From Isoetes taiwanensis (lineage: Eukaryota; Streptophyta; Lycopodiopsida; Isoetales; Isoetaceae), in contig JAJEKV010000173.1 of NCBI GenBank assembly GCA_021234155.1, forward strand, positions 756,405 through 820,404: a stretch of DNA of 64,000 bases. Reading direction: 5' to 3'. Below the pieces are notes generated by a model that saw only the letters and a list, made by a program, of their open reading frames with translations, was not told the origin of the DNA and ran no database searches. Shown here one piece after another: positions 35,276-47,700 of the stretch (the stretch's first letter is position 1; each line of letters opens with the position of its first letter). A program made the translations under genes and the position numbers.

Positions 35276-37840
35276 GCCTCAAATTTTGTAAATTTTGTAG
35301 AAAAATTAAAATTTTCATGTAATTGTGTTCTTATTAATATAAAAGTCATTTTTCCTCTGTAAATTAGAAAAATGTTGTATGCTTGAAATGTAGGAAATAG
35401 AACCCAATTGTGGTAGAATTCTTCATAGCATGTCTAGAAACACCCTAGAAATCATGACTACAACAAAATTTTGGCAAAAAAATCATCAAAAATGCCAAAA
35501 ATTGGGCCAACCGGGTGAGACCGCGCCAATGGCCTCTCAAGTCCCGACGCTGGCGCTCAGCTTTTTCGCATGATTCACCCGCCTACCCCCAAAAACATGC
35601 TTTTTGGTGTCAGTTTTGCTCAAAATAAGTTGCTAGTTAGGTTAGAATCGGCCCAATTAGCCATATTAGCATCTTCAAATTCCCTAAATTGACCAAAAAT
35701 TGGCCCAAAACAGGCCAACCGGGTGAGATCACCAAACGCTGTCGTCCCCGCGACGCTGGAGGCCATCCGCTGATTCACCCTGTCAGCCCATCTTTGGCCC
35801 AAATTAGCTAAATTTGATCCAACAAATTGCCATGTAGTGTTTCTTCCTTTGTTCTGCTTAAGTTTGCACTTCATGGTAGTTCATTTGGACACCCAGAGCC
35901 ATAGAACCAAGGTCGTCTTAGGTAGGTACCTTTTTGCACGAACCCCGAGGTCACCCATAGTCTATAAAAATAGGTCTCAATTGCCATTTTTCATTCTACA
36001 AAATCGCCTCCCAGCCCCTTTAGGCGATTTTTCTGATCCTCCACCGATCTTTGCAAGCCATTTTCTACACCCTTTCCTCGCCAATGGCTTCAAAGAACTT
36101 TGAGAGATGGTACAACGCCGCCACCATATCCATGTGCTTCCAGAGATCAAGCCTTCTCTCAGTTTGATCACTTGTTTGATCTTCACGCAACTTTGACTAG
36201 AACACCCTACTACACGTACATTATGTGCCAATATGACCAGCAGGTCCCCGCCTTTGGGAAATTAGGATCGCCTTCCTAGGGGAGGGAATTGGGTTTCCTT
36301 GAGACACTTACCCAAGCCTTAGGTCGAGAGTCGGGCAGATCCAAAGGCAAGAAGCAGCTATGGGATAGGACTAGGACCATGCCCGATTACATGACCCGCA
36401 TACATAATAGGCATAGGTACCTTTCAGCTTTGACAGCCCTTGCCCTCTTCATGCACTATAAGTCAATCAACAAAGTAGGGGAACCCTCTGCTCAGCCCTT
36501 AGACTTAGCGCCACTTGATACCAGAGGGCCCGTGATCAAATCCTCAATATAGAGTCATCCGCCTACTTAATACTATGGCACGACGCCGTGGGCACCATCT
36601 CTACAGATCCATGAAGACTACGAAAGCAGCTAGGGGAGCGTAACCCGTAATGGGAGAGCAGGAGGCAACAAGAATGCGAGGTATGCGCTGAGGCATGACG
36701 ACGACGTGAGAACAAATCACACCCACCCACCAAGATCACAAATTTGTCACCGATAGTCATCGACGGGAGGAGTACATTTTTTGCGAATGACATCCTCAAC
36801 TTGTCCCATCGTCAGAATGTGGTGGTCTTCGAATCGACAAGCTCTTGGGCATGATAGCACACCTGAAGAGCACAGATCTCATCGACTACTCATACCGTGA
36901 GATTCCCAAGGAGTCATGAGAGACACTCTTATGCCGGGGAGACAATGTCGGATATAGCAGCCTATCGCCAGTAAGGGAGATCTATCGACAAAGAGAACCT
37001 ATCATCTCGTGAGGAGGAGTTCCAGCAGATACAGAGAGCACACTCTACAAAACCGTGGAAGGGCCCAAGCTCAAGCCGACCCAGCCGAGCCAGAGCATGA
37101 GGGAAGGGTCCAAAGAAGATCAACTTGGACAACGCAACCAAAGATGTGGAGGGATCATGAAGACCGATGGCGCGGGATGCCTACTGTGAAGCAGCCTCGT
37201 GAGGAAGGGCACCGGATCGCGAGGCATAGGGAAGGGCACGCACTTCGCTACTATCTTCCAGCCCCCTCACCCAAGGGCAAATGATAGTCTTCCACAAGGA
37301 GTTCAGCCCAAGGGGAAGAACTGCGGCACTTCTCATAGCACTTTCGCCGCAAAGACTCAAGATATACCCCATGCCGATCACATCATTCTTTTCAACAGGT
37401 AGTCGCTACCCATTGCCCTCGACTTTTATGAGAGGGCACCTTAGGGATGCAACACTTTCGCGGTAGCAAAGAACAAAGACCGAACTTCCTAACCGAGATG
37501 GCCCGAGCACTTGAAGGAAGATCGACGAGGAACATCTTGGCGCAACCTCGCAAAGGCCTCCGATTCAGTGGATGTCAAGAACTTCTTCGTGCTTTCGAGG
37601 CCACCAATAATTGTGAAATTTTCTTAAGTTTTGTGCTAAATGTTTCGTGTACCCATTGTGCTAATATATATCTACCTTATCATGTAATCCTTATGCATTA
37701 ATGACTATTAACCGCTTTGTCAATGTAAGGCTTTGTATGATTTCTTATAACTAAAGATAATTCAATTGCAAGTAAAATTGATCAACATCTAACCCAAATA
37801 AAATGTATTGATGATCAATCCTTGCAGAAGGAACTCAAGT
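35276..37840 (+). other. Region between the H3-like ORF and gag, function unknown
   Basis: About 2.5 kb with no domain I can name. Two imperfect copies of a ~200-bp unit (GCCAACCGGGTGAGA ... GATTCACCC, near 35,508-35,590 and 35,714-35,785) are followed by a TATA-like TATAAAAATAG at about 35,963 and an ATG at 36,083 opening MASKNFERWYN. That frame soon breaks. Later short frames are charged (for example near 37,000) but unrecognised. It could hold a second promoter and another, decayed accessory ORF. Confidence 0.4.
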
Positions 37841-38269
37841 CAGATCTCAAGATCAGCACCGACCACGCAATTGGGTACCAAGGAACTTGTTTGGCAGAGA
37901 ACAGAAGACTTTGAGCGTGATATGTCACCGTGAGGCGCAACAACGCAAGGTTGGTGCAGACGAGGAACCGTGATGCAACATCTCATCAACCGGGCGACAC
38001 CTCTCATGAATGCACAGAAGATGGTCATCCACCTCCACCTTGTTCTCCCGGTGGTGACGGGTCCCTCCAGGAAGGGAGGGCAACCAAGGGAACGCCGTGG
38101 ATAGGAGAAGGAAGAGGAGAACCAGGAGTCCATCATCATCTAGCTCCAGCTCATCGATAGCTCTTCCCAAAGGAGGATACTCACAGCCCTCCGGACGGTC
38201 GGCACACCTAAAGCAAGGAAAAGAGCAAGAAAGACGATGACTATCGTAAAAGGTGGATAGTGCTATGAG

Positions 38270-39060
38270 CAATGTATGGAAGACAAGGAAGCTCGGCCAG
38301 TTCGTGGAAAGACAGATCGCATGGAGGCTGAAGCATGGCTTGATGAAATGGAAGAATTTGGCAACTCATACCTGATGAAAGACAAGGACATAGGGAAAGT
38401 TGCTACAGCCTAACCTTATTGGACCGGCAAGGATCCGTGGAAGGGATATGCTAAATCCAACAAGTCAAGAGGAACAATTGCAGGTTTAAGACCTTCAAAG
38501 AAGGCTTTCCGCAAGCACTATGTGCCAAGGTCTCATACTAGTAGACAGATCCAAAGAGCTTTACATGTTGAATCGTGGTAGCTTATCGCTGGCTAAGTAT
38601 ACCAAGAATTTATGAGGCTCAGCCGCATGTTCCCGAGTCTCGTGAGAGGCAAGCCGTGGATACTTACATTGAGGGGTTGAACAAGCAATATCAAGAGGCT
38701 TGTTAGAGCAATCAACCCAAGTCAGCTTGTAATGTCAAGATAAAGCTATAAGTTTGGAAGAGGCACCAAAGAACTCCAAAGCAGAGAAACAATCAACCTT
38801 CGTGGGTAAGAGTTCAAATGCAAAGATCGTGGGCAATATCGTAAAGCAATCAGCAGCCTACACCATCGGGAGTCAGCAGCAAGGTAAGGGTCGAACAAAG
38901 CTTTTGGGGACCGTAAGTCACGTAATGCATCGTGGGGCAAGGTTTCTCAAGCCGCCTCCTAGAGATACCAAAGGAAAAGAGACAGAATGCATTGAGAAAA
39001 AAGCTATGTTTCAGTGTGCTTCCAGCCAGGCACCGAACACATGATTGTCCATTCGCCATG
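38270..39060 (+). pseudogene. Gag capsid and zinc knuckle, frameshifted
   Basis: Starting near 38,300, frames encode DRMEAEAWLDEMEEFGNS, then pieces matching the Ty3 gag core (LSLAKYT-like, LSRMFP, QAVDTYIEGLNKQYQE). The tail region has a long Lys/Gln-rich stretch (38,754-38,990) and ends in a decayed CCHC knuckle with HRTHDCPFA. This is the retrotrans_gag family, which packages the element RNA. Indels put successive pieces in different frames. Confidence 0.8.
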
Positions 39061-39389
39061 CAAAATTTTGGCGTAACTCTTGGATTGGGACTCCCCAACG
39101 TAGTTTTGACGAGGACTACGCACTTCACCGTGAGGGCCGGGACTTCATAGATGGTGAGTGCCACATATGTGCAAACATTGAGACAGTGATATAGAGAATC
39201 ACCGACCGTCATCGCCAGCTGACGGATCATAGATAGTAATCCTTATATGTAGTCCTCATAGATACGGTAGCTCTCATAATTTTGCATCTCCTAGATTGGT
39301 CGCTCTAATGAAGAACAAGGTATTGAAGTCTAAGCCAAGGCCAAGAGCTATGGCAAATGGCGCCATTCGCACACTAAGGGGAGGAGGAT

Positions 39390-39700
39390 CACCTTTGATA
39401 TAGACCTTAGTGGGGCTAAGTGGGCCGATGGGAGCGGAAGTCATGGATATCGGAAGATATGATCCGATAGTAGGGATGGAATTTTTGAAGCCACCAAAAG
39501 CCATCATTGATTGCGACCGAATGAAGTCACCATGACGGCAACTGCACGGCAGCAAGTTGATAGTAAAAGGTAAGAAGCTAGATTCTCCTATGCGTGTATT
39601 TCTTTGAAGCAAATAAGGAAGAGTATAGAAAGGAATAAGGTGGATTACATCTTGAGGATGGAATCGCTTGACCCAGTGCAAGCGTGATGGAAGTGACCCA
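39390..39700 (+). pseudogene. Retroviral-type aspartic protease, C-terminal part
   Basis: Around 39,440-39,520 a frame encodes MDIGRYD, then VGMEFLKPPKAIIDC, the GMEFL/IDC end of a Ty3 protease. The expected active-site D-S/T-G motif upstream (39,060-39,390) is not readable because of indels. Confidence 0.65.
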
Positions 39701-39729
39701 AAGGGAAATCAGCTTGCCCGTGCAAAGAT

Positions 39730-40640
39730 AGCAAGGCTTATTTCAGAGTTCAAGGATGTATTTCCGATGAAATCCGCACCGCCACCTTATAGGGTGTGGA
39801 ATGAGATCACATTGGCTCCGGATGGCTTCCTACCAAGAAGGCCATATAGAATGAGCACCCTGTAATTGATTGAGCTCAAGAAACAGCCTTCGTGAATTGC
39901 TCGAGCTTGATTTATAAGAGCAAGTGTGTCTCCTTTCGAGCACCTATACTCTTTGTGAAGAAGAAAGATGGGAGCTTAAGAATGTGATAGACTATCGCCA
40001 AACCAATAAGCGACGATAAAGAATAAGTATGCATTGCCAAGAGCGTATGACCTAATGGATCAGCTACAAGGAGCAAAGGTATTCTCTAAAATTGATTTGA
40101 GGTCGATACCATCGATAAGAATAAAAAGAAGAGGATATCCATAAGACCGCCGTTAACGCTGCATGGTCACTTTGAGTTTACAAGAATGCCCTTTGGACTA
40201 TCAAATGCTCCAAAGAACGCTTATGCGCCTCATGAACGACATCTTCGTGAGACTTCTTGGATGAGTTTGTTATTGTCTTCTTCGACGACATCCTAATCTA
40301 CAAAGAAGTCCCTTTGAGGAGCATTGTCGCGATCTCGTGAAAGTGTTGGAGAAGTTGAGACGCCATCGGCCAGGTATGGGAAGCTCTCTAAGTGCCACTT
40401 TGCAACAAAGCCGAGTGGAGTATTTGGGGCATGTAGTAACATCCGAGGGAATCTCCACGCATCCATCTAAGATTGAGGCAATAGTTGATTGGCCAGCTCC
40501 AAGGAATGTGGCGTAAGTAAGAAGCTTTCGGGTTGGCGGATATTACGTAAAGTTCGCCAAGGACTTTGCTAAGGGGGCCCCTCCGCCGGACCTCACTAAG
40601 GCCAAGAAGATTAAGGATTGGACTAGCCATTGGTTAGAGA
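39730..40640 (+). pseudogene. Ty3 reverse transcriptase, frameshifted
   Basis: It begins with EFKDVFP and PYRMS (about 39,750-39,860), then ELKK, a KKDGSL-like segment near 39,965, [20 protein letters not shown] and FSKIDLR near 40,090, the catalytic FFDDILIY at about 40,278-40,301, and HPSKIEAIVDWPAP near 40,460. The catalytic DD pair is preserved, but several frame changes separate the motifs. It copies element RNA into DNA in intact relatives. Confidence 0.88.
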
Positions 40641-40699
40641 GAAAGTCCAAGCTTCTTTGAGAAGCTTAAAGAGGTTTTAACAACAAAGCACCAAAGGCT

Positions 40700-41050
40700 T
40701 GTTCTTCCTGATCCGAGTAAAGATAAGTTGGTAGCAAATGATGCAAGTAAGATAGCAACAGGGCAGTCCCGATGCAAGAAGGAAGGGTAGTCGCCACGAC
40801 GAAGAAGATGAACGACGCCGAGCAACGCTACCCAACCCATGATCGAGCTGCTAGCCATTGTCGGGCATTGAGGATATGGAGGCATTATCTGCCGGAAAGG
40901 AAGTTTCAGCTTGGATACCGATCACCGAGCCTTCAAGATCTTTTTCACCCAACCCTCCTCAACTTAAGGCAAAGGAGGTGGATGGAATTCCTGAGGAGTA
41001 TGATTTTGATATTATATATAAGCCCGTAAGCTTAATGTTGTAGCGATGCC
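40700..41050 (+). pseudogene. Ty3 RNase H domain, frameshifted
   Basis: Encodes MNDAEQRYPTHDR near 40,810, RALRIWRHYL near 40,865, and RRWMEFL followed by YDFDIIYKP near 40,975-41,025, the usual RNase H end of Ty3 pol. Frame breaks lie between them. Confidence 0.85.
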
Positions 41051-41199
41051 CTCTCCGTGAGACCATTTCGCATAAGGACGATTGTAATGCGATTTCCACT
41101 CTTTCGAAAGTGAGTTTGGCAAGAAGATTGAGGAGTCCTTGCCAACGGATGTGGACTTCAAGGAGGTATGGGAAAGCCTTTCCAAGGAAGCCGTAAATG

Positions 41200-42466
41200 T
41201 ATAAGGAGCGGGAAGCCTTCAAGCATTATAAGAAGGAAGGCAACCTGTTGTATCACAAGCATAAGTTGTGTGTGCCCTAATCATCGTGGGTAAGGAAGCT
41301 AATTCTTCATGACACACATAACAGCCAATAGCAGGGCATGCCGGGCTTCATGAAGACCTATTTCAAGATTCAAGTAGCTACTTCGCCGAATGAAGAGGCG
41401 ATAGCTGCATATATTCGGATTGCCAAGATGTCACAGACCAAAGCGAGCAACTTCGATTCCGTGTGCTCTTGAGCCATTGGGGTGCCAAATGCAAAGTGGG
41501 AGGTCATAAGCATGGATTTCATCACAGTGTCTCCCTAGAACTCTTCGAGGCAAGGATGCATTGATGGTTGTCGAGATAAGTTATCTAAGATGGCACATTT
41601 TGTGCCTTGCAAGACTAATGACACCGCATTAGATAATCGCCAAGTTATTTGTAAGGAGATTTTCGCACTCCATGGCATGCCTCGGAGATAATATCCGATA
41701 GGGATTCCAAGTTTATGAGTGCCTTCCGGCAGACCTCTTCAAGACTATTCGCATCGGCTCTCCATGAGCACGCATATCATCCCCAAACATGGTCGACGCA
41801 GAGGACGAATCGGATCATTGAAGACATGCTTCAAGCTATGTGTGGAACAAGCAACCAAGTGGGATGAGTACATCCACTTGGTGGAATTCGCCACAACAAG
41901 AAGCAAGCGTGAGTCATCTCGTGATGTCTCCTTTCATGGTAAATTACGGGTACCAGTGCTTAACCCCGATACATGGCACAATCCCGTCCAAGGTAGAAGT
42001 ATCCCACAGATGTTAGGGATATGTAGCGCCTAGTGGAAGAAGTAAGGGGTTATTTATTGGCAGCAAAGAAGCCGGCGCAAGAGTGTAGCCGACAAGCCAA
42101 TGTAGACCGTAAGAGAATTCAAGGTAGGCGAGAAGCGCCGGGTTGAAGATAAAGGTGAAGCAAGCCAAGTCGCTGGATTGAAGTCGCAAGAAGCTTGCCC
42201 CCTAGGTGGGCTGGTCCGCTCAAGATTTTGGAGAGAGGGGGCTCAAGCCTACAAGTTGGATCTTCCAAACCATCTCAAGGTTCACAAGGTCTTCCACGAA
42301 GTTTATTAAAATGCACAATCCTAACCCCGAAAGGTGTTTTGGATACTCCAACCTTGTTGGAAATGACTGAGGAGCAAGTAGAAATAGTGCCCAATTGCTT
42401 CTTGATAAGTCATTCAAGAAGACTAGGAGGTCTCACTTCCTCCAGTATTTGGTTAAGTGGAAGCAC
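41200..42466 (+). pseudogene. Ty3 integrase and first half of chromodomain
   Basis: The decayed zinc-binding region runs from about 41,270 to 41,420. The catalytic core includes WEVISMDFIT (first catalytic Asp, about 41,500), KLSKMAHFVPCKT near 41,580, EIFALHGMPR near 41,660 and WDEYIHLVEFA near 41,860. The C-terminal region has AYKLDLPNHLKVHKVFHEV near 42,250, then LDKSFKKTRRS and LQYLVKWKH at about 42,400-42,466, the first half of a chromodomain. The CACTA-like element interrupts it here and the second half resumes at 50,353. Frameshifts throughout. Confidence 0.85.
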
Positions 42467-42486
42467 ACAACAAGAAAAGGGTCATT

Positions 42487-42715
42487 TAGCGACGTCTATA
42501 GCGACGTCCGAACGACGCCTATCGCGACGTCCGACGGCGTCGCACGCATCGCCTCACAGACGTCGTTGCGACATTAACGCCGATGCGACGGCGCCGCATG
42601 CGACGCCGCGGCGTCGCCGCCGACGCCGCTGCAGACGTGGACTCGACGCGACTCGACGTCGCCGACGTCAGCTAGTCGACGTGGACGCCGCTAAGTACGA
42701 CGTGGTGGACGAAAA
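42487..42715. repeat. Left subterminal CGACG-rich repeats
   Basis: About 230 bp of degenerate GCGACGTC/GACGCCG units in both orientations, very CpG-rich, next to the left terminus. In CACTA elements such repeats bind the element's own regulatory protein. An A-rich low-complexity tract follows (42,715-42,800). Confidence 0.75.
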
Positions 42716-42789
42716 AAATTAAAAAAAATTACAAAAAAAATTAAAAAAAAAATTAAAAAAAAAATTAAAAAAAAAAAAAAAAAAAAATA

Positions 42790-43470
42790 AAAAAAGAAAG
42801 AATTTTAATAGTTAGTTACAATATCATATACAAGAGGCGAAGTAGTGGCTATCTTTACGTGTTCCCTCGTTAGGGGAAAACCCGTGATAGCCAATTCTAT
42901 AACAATACGACCAATATTAGACAATGACATTGAAAGTTAACGTGAACTAAGAGTTTATAGCACTTACGAATCTATTTCGGCCGCCAGAACCCAAGTGAGA
43001 CGGAATTCGTTTGCTTGAAGTTGCCTTTGGCAAACCGTGGAGGCGATGTTTTTCTTGGAATCCTTTGCACGCTCGAAAGTGATCCGATTGCAAGGAATAC
43101 AACATGACAAGTTAAATGTCTTATTTCGAATTGAACGAATGGCAACAAATAACAAATACCTTGATATCTTCCTTATGGATGATTAAGTGGTTTAGGACCT
43201 TTGACCAATCGCCTCCCAATTTTTGGCATTCGACTTCAATTTTGCAATCACTCTTTGCCTTTTCTATAAATCGATAGATTAACACAAAACAAAAGAATAA
43301 AAATAAGACTATGACTAGGTCATGTACCTTCTTTTTGAAGCAGCCCCCATCATCTAAATGAGCCCCTTCCAAATCTGATTAGTTTGGATTAAAAGCTAGA
43401 GTTGGCTAACATACGCTTTAGGTTATAAGCTAGATTTGGCCACCTCTACCTAAGAATTACAAGAAAAGTC
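42790..43470. other. AT-rich interior of the CACTA-like element, no gene seen
   Basis: Short open frames only (for example minus strand 43,121-43,372 and 42,964-43,155). Neither resembles a transposase. Confidence 0.4.
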
Positions 43471-43760
43471 GACTTGGACTCAACACTGGGTCGCCTCCAC
43501 TGTAGTGGAGCCTACTGCGTTCCTTGAACAAGCCACTACAATTTTATTTTAAACCTAAAAATAACAAGTGGTCAGGACTTGAACCGCACACGGGGGCTCT
43601 CCACTCTAGGTGGAGCCGGGCCGCGTTCCCTTGAACAAGCCATTCCTTAACCTAGGAAAAATATATGATCGTGAGTGAAGTGGATTTGAACCGGTACATG
43701 GTCCTCCCCACTCTAGGTGGAGCCGAATCGTGTCCTTGAAACAAGCCACTCCATCAATTT
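43470..43760 (-). repeat. Three tandem ~105-bp units with tRNA-like box B
   Basis: Three diverged units each contain a CCACT...GTGGAGCC hairpin and a CCTTGAACAAGCCA string. Two also contain GGACTTGAACCG or GGATTTGAACCGG, whose reverse complement resembles the T-loop box B (GGTTCRANTCC). This suggests tRNA or SINE ancestry on the minus strand. No complete tRNA cloverleaf is visible. Confidence 0.45.
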
Positions 43761-43869
43761 TTTAACCCTGCTTAAAATTATAAAAATAAAATGCAAGCGC
43801 CATCAACTTACCAAAAGAAGGATCGTGTGTAACAAGATCCCGAGGATCCAAATCGAAATAGAAAGCAAC

Positions 43870-44235
43870 AAAGAGTTAGAAGAATAAGAACAACGGAAAA
43901 AAAAAAGATCAAGAAGAAACAAAAAAAAAAAAAAAAAAAGGATGAAGAAATAGTAAAAGAAGAAAGAAAAAAAAAATGAATGAATCAAAGAAGAAGAGAA
44001 GGGTGGGAGAAAGAAGAGAAGGGGAAAGAGGAGAAAAAAGAAATTAGGGGAAGAAAGAGAAGAATGGAAGAAATAAGAGAATGAAATGGAAGAAGATAGA
44101 AGAATGGAAGAATGGAAGAATGGAAGAGTGAAATAAGGGAAGAATCGAAGAAAGAAATGAGGAAAGAAGGAAAAAGAAGAAGAATGCAGAAACAAGAAGA
44201 AGAAAAAGAAGGAAAGAGATAGAAAAAAAAATTTG
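43870..44235. repeat. Purine (GA/GAA) low-complexity tract
   Basis: About 360 bp made almost only of A and G, with repeated GAAGAAT and GGAAGAA words. Non-coding; the long Phe/Ser frame opposite it is a composition artefact. Confidence 0.85.
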
Positions 44236-44399
44236 AAATCTACACTAAATCATTCAATCCAAAAAACCATTCAATCCAAAAAGCATGATCTACTAACCTT
44301 AAAAAGAGTGCTTGCAAGTCGCTCAAAGTCAGATACCAAAGATCGCCCAAAATAGTCGATAGAAGGAAGCCTAGGAATGGTCCCTTTAAAAGACGCCCG

Positions 44400-44580
44400 C
44401 GGATCAGAAAAACACACGGCCCGTCGCGATGCGACGTCGCGACGTCAAGATAAGACGACGTAATTTTGAAATCGTATATACGATTTCAAAATCGTGATAT
44501 ACGATTTCAAAATCATATATACGGCTTAACGTCGCATGCGACGGTCCGCTGACGATTTTGTTATAGCGACGCCTAACACT
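44400..44580. repeat. Internal CGACG block with nested palindromes
   Basis: Contains the same CGACG vocabulary as the two ends of the CACTA-like element, plus repeated ATACGATTTCAAAATCGT palindromic units and GTCGCATGCGAC. It may be an end of a second, nested element or an internal copy of the subterminal repeats. Confidence 0.5.
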
Positions 44581-44758
44581 TTTAATTTTTGGTGCTTTTT
44601 TTTTTTCATCCGATGGTCATGAAAGTTTGTCCTTATGCTAATTTGACATTCCCGAGCCATATATGCGCCAAAATCACATTCGGATTTAACCAATCTTCTA
44701 TTGCTACTACTTACTTAATGTTTGACCCGGGGTGGCATGTTTGAGCCCTGGGTGGCGG

Positions 44759-47700
44759 TTTGATAAGTTCTCCCTGACGGATGTTGGATTTTTTGCCCCT
44801 TATCGAACGAGGCCCCTTGAACGGCGATTCAAATCTGGCCGGATAGGGGAACCGAGATCCCGGAGTGTGGTCTTTAGCGCACGCCCCCGGGAGCCGCCAG
44901 AAAGGTCACGCCGGAAACTTTTTGGGGCTCGCCTCCCGGGTCCTGGACTCTCCCTCTAATGAGGTGGCCTTGCAAGGTCCCGCCTTGTTTGACTTGGGCA
45001 AGTGTGCCGCTACCGCGCCAACAACAGTCGCCCTAACCGCTCTAATGCAAACACTTTGATCTAAACCTTGTCCGGAAATTTTGAAAACCGGCTCGTATGT
45101 TGGCGATGACTTAGAAGCCTCACGACAAAAAATCGAATTTAATTCGCATTATGCATTAATTACGAATTTATGAATGTCTTGCTACCGCAAAAGCCGCCTT
45201 TACTTCTAACCGCCACAACGGGAGGAGTACGATCCAAACTCCATTCCGCCGGGCCCCTTGCTTCGCGTTCTCAATCGGCATCTTATAGGCCAAGTCCCAA
45301 GTGCAAACGACCAAAACTCCTCGGCACCCAAAACGCAAACCCCGCTAGAACCCGCAACTCATAGGGTTTACGCTTTGAGGCTCTATCCTTGTCGATTCGA
45401 CTAGGACCTTGCGCCGTGTCTTGACATAGAGGGGGTGTTGACGCCGTAGCACGGACCCTAAAAACCATCCGAAGCAAAATTTGCCCCAAAAGTCCTCTCC
45501 CCGGCCCCGGGCGACGACGGGCAACTTCCCCTCCGAATCGTGGATTCGCTCGCCAATGGACTCGAACGCCGACATTGCCCCGGGGACCAAGTTTCATGGC
45601 CAAAAGACCACTCCTTCTCGAGGTAGCGTCAAACTATCTCATGTCCAACACACACACGTAGTCAATTGGCCTAGGAGGTGGTCAATAATCGCAAACGTAG
45701 GGCGTAAGTGTTTCTTTCTTTTGCAAAACTGACCCGCAAACTTGGTCTCTAGGGTAATTTCGCCTCCCTGACGATGTGGCTTAAGTCCAATCGCCATTCC
45801 TGAGCCTCCCGCAATGTCCGAACGACAAAACACTTTGGTTTCTACACCTGGCCGACCGCAGACGCTTCAAGGGTTTGATAAGTTCTCACCGGACGGATGT
45901 TGGATTTTTGGACCTTATCGGTGACAGGGGCCCTTGAACGGCGGATTCAACGGCCGGATAGGGGAAACCGAGATCCGGAGTGTGGTCTTTAGCATACTGC
46001 CCCCGGGAGCCGCCAGAAAGGTCGCCTCGAAACTTTTTGGGGCTCGGCCTCCCGGGTCCTGGACTCTCCCCTCTAATGAGGTGGCCTTGCAAGGTCCTGG
46101 CCTTATTTGACTTGGGCAAGTGTGCCGGCTTCACTGCCCAACAACAGTCGCCCTGACCGCTCTAATGCAAACACTTTGATCTAAACCTTGTCCGAAATTT
46201 TGAAAACTGGCCCGTATGTTGGCGATGACTTAGGAAGCCTGGCCGACAAAAATCAGAATTTAATTCCGTACTATGCATTAATTACGAATTTATGAATGTC
46301 TTGCTACCGCAAAAGTCGCCTTTTACTTTACTTAACCGCCACAACGGAGGAGTACAGATCCAAACTCCATTCCGCCGGGCTTCCCTTGCTTCGCTTCTCA
46401 ATCTGATCTTATAGGCCAAGTCCCAAGTGCAAAGGACTAAAATCTTCGGCACCCAAAACGCAAAACCCCGCTAGAACCTCGCAACTCATAGGGTTTACGC
46501 TTGAGGCTCTATCCTTGTCGATTCGACTAGGACCTTGCGCCGTGTCTTGACGTAGAGGGGGTGTTGACGCCGCAGCACGGACCCTAAAACCATCCGAAGC
46601 GCTTGCCCCAAAAGTCCTCTCCGGGCCCCGGGCGACGGGACGGGCAACTTCCCTCCCCGAATCGATTCGCTCTCGCCAATGGACTCGAACGCCGACATTG
46701 CCCCGGGGACCAAGTTTCATGGCCAAAAGACCACCCCTTCTCGAGGTAGCGCCAAACTATCTCATGTCCAACACACTCGTAGTCAATTGGCCTAGGAGGT
46801 GGTCATTCGAATCCGCAAACGTAGGGCGTAAGTGTTTCTTTCTTTGCAAAACCGACCGCAACTTGGTCTCTAGGGTAATTTCGCCTCCCGGACGATGTGG
46901 CGAAGTCCAATCGCCATTCCGAAAGCCCGCCGCAATGTCCGAACGACAAAACACTTTGGTTTCTACACGGCCGACCGCAGACGCTTTCGCGGTTTGATAA
47001 GTTCTCACCTGACGGATGTTGGATTTTTTGACCTTATCGAGACAGGGCCCTTGAACGGCGGATTCAAATCCGGCCGGATAGGGGAACCGAGATCCGGAGT
47101 GTGGTCTTTAGCGCACGGCCCCCCCGGGAGCCGCCAGAAAGGCCGCCTCGAAACTTTTTGGGGCTCGCCTCCCCGGGTCCTGACTCTCCCTCTAATGAGG
47201 TGGCCTTGCAAGGTCCTGGCCTTATTTGACTTGGGCAAGTGTGCCACTCGGCTGCCCAACAACAGTGCCGCCTTGACCGCTCTAATGCAAACACTTTGAT
47301 CTAAACCTTGTCCGAAAAATTTTGAAAACCGGCCTCAGATGTTGGTGATGACTTAGGAAGCCTCACGACAAAAAATCAGAATTTAATTCCGCACTATGCA
47401 TTAATTACGAATTTATGAATGTCTTGCTACGCAAAAGTCGCCCTTTACTTAACCGCCACAACGGGAGGAGTACGATCCAAACTCCATTCCGCTGGGCCTC
47501 CCTTGCTTCGCTTCTCAATCGCATCTTATCGCCAAGTCCCAAGTGCAAACGACCAAAACTCGGCACCCAAAACGCAAAACCCCGCTAGAACCCGCAACTC
47601 ATAGGGTTTACGCTTTGGGAGGCTCTATCCTTGTCGATTCGACTAGGACCTTTGGCGCCGTCTTGACGTGAGGGGGGGTGTTGACGCCGAGAGCACGGAC

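Noticed and set aside
43803-44195. A 130-codon Phe/Ser-rich frame on the minus strand
   Set aside because: It is the reverse of a nearly pure A/G tract, so its length reflects lack of stop codons in low-complexity sequence, not a protein.
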